From Halanaerobium sp. (GTDB lineage: Bacteria; Bacillota; Halanaerobiia; Halanaerobiales; Halanaerobiaceae): a stretch of DNA of 8,481 nt. This document shows, piece by piece, positions 5,828 to 8,481 of the stretch. The DNA lies in contig QBLP01000066.1 in the NCBI GenBank assembly GCA_003070825.1, forward strand, positions 1-8,481, read 5' to 3'. The stretch's first letter is position 1. Each line of letters opens with the position of its first letter. The translations under genes and the position numbers were made by a program. The notes beneath the pieces were generated by a model. That model saw only the letters and a list, made by a program, of their open reading frames with translations. It was not told where the DNA came from and did no database searches.

Positions 5828-7012
5828 ATGAGCAGAGGATATTTTGAAGAATTTGGGGGACGTTTTGTTCCAGAAACCTTAATGCCGGCTTTAGATGAGC
5901 TGGAAGATGTTTATTTAGAGATGAAAGAAGATCCAGATTTTATTAATGAGTTAAAGTCACTGCTGGCTGATTACAGCGGCAGACCGACTTCCTTATATTA
6001 TGCTGAGCAGTTAACCAGACACTACGGGGGAGCAAAAATTTATCTAAAGCGGGAGGATTTAAACCACACCGGAGCCCATAAAATCAATAATACTTTAGGG
6101 CAGATTCTGCTGGCTAAAAAGATGGGTAAAAAGAGAATAATCGCAGAGACCGGTGCCGGCCAGCACGGGGTGGCAACAGCTACAGTGGCAGCCCGCTTTA
6201 ATTTGGACTGTGAAATTTATATGGGAGCAGAAGATATTGAGAGGCAGGCTTTAAATGTTTATAAGATGGAGATGCTGGGGGCAGAAGTTATTCCGGTAAC
6301 CAGCGGCACCCAGACTTTAAAAGATGCTACTAATGAGGCAATTCGCGACTGGGTAACTAATGTCGAAGATACTCACTACATCATTGGTTCTGTTGTTGGT
6401 CCTCATCCCTACCCGGAGATGGTGCGTGACTTTCAGCGAATTATTGGAGATGAAGCAAAAAAGCAGATTAAAGAAAAGGAAGGGCGGCTGCCGGATTATA
6501 TTTTAGCCTGTGTTGGCGGCGGCAGTAATGCAATGGGTATTTTTTATCCCTTTGTTGAAGATCAGGAAGTAAATTTAATTGGAATTGAAGCCTCCGGTAA
6601 GGGAATTGAGAGTGGTGAGCATGCAGCAACTCTATCAGTCGGCCGAGTCGGAGTTCTACACGGCAGCAAGTCTTATCTGCTCCAGGATGATGATGGTCAG
6701 GTTATACCAGCCTATTCTATTTCTGCAGGGCTTGACTACCCGGGAGTGGGACCTGAACACAGCTACTTAAAATCAATAAAGCGAGTAGACTATCAGTCAG
6801 CAACTGATCTGGAAGCTGTAGCAGCTTTCAAGCTTTTAAGTGAAAAAGAAGGAATTATCCCGGCTCTGGAGAGTTCTCATGCCCTCTCTTATTTAGAAAA
6901 ACTTGCTCCTAAACTGGGGGAAGATCAGATAATTGTGGTTAACCTTTCCGGCCGGGGCGATAAGGATATAAATAACTTTAAGAAGATCAGGGAGGCAGAA
7001 AAAGATGAATAA
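5828..7012 (+). CDS. trpB: Tryptophan synthase beta chain
   Basis: TrpB is the pyridoxal-phosphate subunit that condenses indole with L-serine to give tryptophan. It works as an alpha2-beta2 complex with indole channelled from TrpA. I chose ATG 5828 (394 residues, MSRGYFEEFGGRFVPET) because AAAGGAG (5813-5819) lies 8 nt upstream. A TTG at 5810 would overlap that site. K85 in HTGAHKINN forms the Schiff base, E107 in AETGAGQHG is the catalytic glutamate, GGGSN (230-234) holds the cofactor phosphate, and NLSGRGDKD lies near the C-terminus. The sequence is of the standard TrpB1 type that pairs with TrpA. The last 8 nt overlap trpA. It contains one tryptophan (W175). Confidence 0.98.
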   Translation: MSRGYFEEFGGRFVPETLMPALDELEDVYLEMKEDPDFINELKSLLADYSGRPTSLYYAEQLTRHYGGAKIYLKREDLNHTGAHKINNTLGQILLAKKMGKKRIIAETGAGQHGVATATVAARFNLDCEIYMGAEDIERQALNVYKMEMLGAEVIPVTSGTQTLKDATNEAIRDWVTNVEDTHYIIGSVVGPHPYPEMVRDFQRIIGDEAKKQIKEKEGRLPDYILACVGGGSNAMGIFYPFVEDQEVNLIGIEASGKGIESGEHAATLSVGRVGVLHGSKSYLLQDDDGQVIPAYSISAGLDYPGVGPEHSYLKSIKRVDYQSATDLEAVAAFKLLSEKEGIIPALESSHALSYLEKLAPKLGEDQIIVVNLSGRGDKDINNFKKIREAEKDE

Positions 7013-7799
7013 AATTTCAGCACAATTTAAGGATAAAAAACCTTTAGTAACCTATATCAGTGGTGGTGATCCCAGTCTGGAGCTGACGGAAAAACTGATT
7101 TACAGGCTGCAGGCAGAGGGTGTTGATATTATTGAGCTTGGAATACCTTTTTCCGATCCGCTGGCTGATGGCCCGGTGATTCAGGAAGCTTCTCAGAGAG
7201 CTCTAAAAGGTGGAACAACTTTAAAAAAGCTGATTGCAAAGATTAATCAGATTCAGGATAAGGTTGAGGTGCCGCTGGTTTTAATGGGTTATTATAATTC
7301 AGTTTTAAATTATGGAGAAGAAAAATTTGCCCGAGAACTTGCTGAAGCAGGAATTTCCGGAGTGATTATTCCTGATCTGCCGGTAGATGAAAAAGCTGAG
7401 TTATCTAAATATCTGGCCGAATATGGAGTTTCCCAAATTATGCTGGTAACTCCCAATACTTCTGAAAAGCGGCTTGAAGAAATCACAGCTAAAAGTTCTG
7501 GTTTTCTCTACTGTGTGGCTCATCTTGGGACTACCGGTGATGACCAGCAGGGAGTTTATCCTGAACTGGAAAGCTATCTGGAACGGGTTCGCAAAACAGC
7601 AGGTGAACTGCCGCTGGGCCTGGGTTTTGGTATTGATGGCCCGGAAAAGGTAAAACAGATAATTAATTATCCGGATGGAATAATTATCGGCAGTGCTTTG
7701 ATTAAAGCTATTCAAGCTGGAAATACAGAAGCAGAAATGCTTGCTAATGCCGGTGATTTTGTAAGCTCTATCAAAAAAGCAATAAATGAAGAGATCTAG
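7005..7799 (+). CDS. trpA: Tryptophan synthase alpha chain
   Basis: TrpA cleaves indole-3-glycerol phosphate to indole and glyceraldehyde-3-phosphate and passes the indole to TrpB. At 264 residues it is of normal length. The catalytic pair is E44 (IIELGIPFSDP) and D55 (LADGP). VIIPDLPVDE and the phosphate-binding GFGIDGPEKV and IIIGSALIKA are present. The mobile loop 6 reads AHLGTTG (172-178) where SRAGVTG is usual, keeping the conserved Thr as T177 but replacing the arginine with His173. ISGGDPS replaces the common ITAGDP. ATG 7005 overlaps the trpB stop by 8 nt, with GGAGG (6991-6995) 9 nt upstream, so expression is likely coupled to trpB. It has no tryptophan residue. Confidence 0.96.
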   Translation: MNKISAQFKDKKPLVTYISGGDPSLELTEKLIYRLQAEGVDIIELGIPFSDPLADGPVIQEASQRALKGGTTLKKLIAKINQIQDKVEVPLVLMGYYNSVLNYGEEKFARELAEAGISGVIIPDLPVDEKAELSKYLAEYGVSQIMLVTPNTSEKRLEEITAKSSGFLYCVAHLGTTGDDQQGVYPELESYLERVRKTAGELPLGLGFGIDGPEKVKQIINYPDGIIIGSALIKAIQAGNTEAEMLANAGDFVSSIKKAINEEI

Positions 7800-7853
7800 T
7801 TAAGCAGGCAGTAAATTAAAATTTATATAGATTTTTCTCGATAAACCCTCCTT

Positions 7854-7883
7854 AAAAGGCCAGAATTGATTCTGGCCTTTTTT
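7854..7883 (+). terminator. Intrinsic terminator of the trp operon
   Basis: AAAAGGCCAGAA (7854-7865) and TTCTGGCCTTTT (7870-7881) form a perfect 12-bp stem with a TTGA loop, ending in six T (7878-7883). The A-rich left foot means it could also act for transcripts arriving from the opposite strand. It lies 54 nt after trpA and separates the operon from the flavodoxin-domain gene. Confidence 0.93.
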
Positions 7884-7965
7884 GCTGTTTTGAGATAATC
7901 ATAATGTTTTAGGCAGGAAAATTAAAAGTTAAAGCTAATTATAAAAACGATAGCTAAAAAAGATT

Positions 7966-7971
7966 TATAAT
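7966..7971 (+). promoter_or_regulatory. Possible -10 element of the flavodoxin-domain gene
   Basis: A perfect TATAAT lies 20 nt ahead of the ATG, but no recognisable -35 sits at 16-18 bp. A short inverted repeat AGCTA/TAGCT (7933-7937 and 7951-7955) lies just upstream. A promoter is expected in this 108-nt gap because a strong terminator precedes it, but its exact position is uncertain. Confidence 0.3.
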
Positions 7972-7991
7972 TTAAGAAGCGGGGTAGCAAA

Positions 7992-8481
7992 ATGAAAACT
8001 CTAATTATTTACTGGTCTAAGACAGGTTTTGTCAAAAAATATGCTGAATGGTTGACTGAAGAGCTGAAAGCAGATATTATCCCAGGTAAAGAAGTAACAA
8101 AAGCTAAACTGAAAGAATATGACGCTTATATTTTTGGCGGCAGCCTTTATGCTGTAGGAATCAATGGTGCAGATTTTATAAAAAAGAATATTAAAGAACT
8201 GGAAGGTAAAAAGACAGCTGTCTTTGCCACAGGTGCTTCTTCAGCAACAGAAGAAGTTATAGAAGAAGTGAAAAATAAAAATTTTACTGAGGAAGAGCAA
8301 AGTTACTTTAAGTTTTTCTATCTGCGGGGAGGATTTGATTACAGCAAATTAGGATTTAAGGATAAAGTTCTGATGGGAACAATGAAGTGGAAATTAAATA
8401 GTAAAAAGAAAAAGGGTGAAGAACTGACCGAAGAAGAAAAAGGCTTACTTGCTGCTTATGAGAAGCCGGTTGATTTTACAG
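7992..8481 (+). CDS. Flavodoxin-domain protein, 3' end outside window
   Basis: The frame is open from ATG 7992 to the window end, 163 codons without a stop. The start MKTLIIYWSKTGFVKKYAEWL is a beta strand followed by a phosphate-binding loop of flavodoxin type (YWSKTGFVKK). AYIFGGSLYAVGING and the strand KTAVFATGASSA fit the later FMN-contacting loops. This resembles the flavodoxin-like domain family that includes HemG-type protoporphyrinogen oxidases, and it probably binds FMN in the cytoplasm. The substrate or partner cannot be told, and HemG function should not be assumed. The second half is rich in Lys and Glu. A weak ribosome binding site, GCGGGG, ends 7 nt before the ATG. It has its own upstream region after the trp terminator and no evident link to tryptophan synthesis. 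Confidence 0.8.
   Translation, partial: MKTLIIYWSKTGFVKKYAEWLTEELKADIIPGKEVTKAKLKEYDAYIFGGSLYAVGINGADFIKKNIKELEGKKTAVFATGASSATEEVIEEVKNKNFTEEEQSYFKFFYLRGGFDYSKLGFKDKVLMGTMKWKLNSKKKKGEELTEEEKGLLAAYEKPVDFT

Noticed and set aside
5817..5837. GAG/UAG/AAG triplets around the trpB start as another TRAP site
   Set aside because: Only about five triplets with broken spacing, and most are explained by the Shine-Dalgarno sequence and the first codons.
1..8481. Mobile elements, CRISPR arrays, tRNA or rRNA genes
   Set aside because: No transposase, repeat-spacer array, terminal inverted repeats or RNA gene sequences were seen. Every long stretch is accounted for by metabolic genes and the trp leader.

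Overview
The window carries a complete tryptophan biosynthesis operon, trpE-trpG-trpD-trpC-trpF-trpB-trpA, all on the + strand (1141-7799). It is flanked by the 3' part of a ZIP-family metal transporter gene (1-759) and the 5' part of a flavodoxin-domain gene (7992 to the window end). The DNA is AT-rich, with strong AGGAGG-type ribosome binding sites, GTG starts alongside ATG and U-tailed intrinsic terminators. This points to a low-GC Firmicute (Bacillota). The protein style makes me think of Halanaerobiales, but that is recall of general character, not a demonstrated match.

Layout. 1-759: ZIP transporter, open at its 5' side. 760-1140: intergenic region and trp leader, with a sigma-A promoter (817-845), a run of eleven NAG triplets on a 5-nt period (857-910), an overlapping attenuator hairpin with a U tail (930-973), further hairpins, a second terminator-like hairpin (1064-1098) and the trpE ribosome binding site (1129-1134). 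1141-7799: seven trp genes, with overlaps at trpE/trpG and trpB/trpA, a 2-nt gap at trpD/trpC, and gaps of 39-86 nt before trpD, trpF and trpB. 7854-7883: a strong intrinsic terminator closing the operon. 7884-7991: upstream region of the flavodoxin-domain gene.

How the genes work together. TrpE and TrpG make anthranilate from chorismate and glutamine. TrpD adds phosphoribose, TrpF isomerises the product, TrpC closes the indole ring, and TrpA and TrpB convert indole-3-glycerol phosphate plus serine to tryptophan. All the enzymes specific to this branch are present and look intact.

The main interest is the leader. The NAG-triplet array has the number and spacing expected of a binding site for TRAP (MtrB), the undecameric tryptophan-activated RNA-binding protein known from Bacillus. 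The array is followed by a terminator hairpin and by a candidate antiterminator. A pyrimidine-rich segment (1047-1059) can pair either with the TRAP site or with the trpE Shine-Dalgarno region. This predicts TRAP-type control of both transcription and translation, plus a second terminator not found in the textbook Bacillus leader. Two further intergenic gaps contain promoter-like sequences, before trpD and trpB, and the trpD leader has a shorter set of TRAP-like triplets. No TRAP gene lies in the window, so the regulator itself is inferred.
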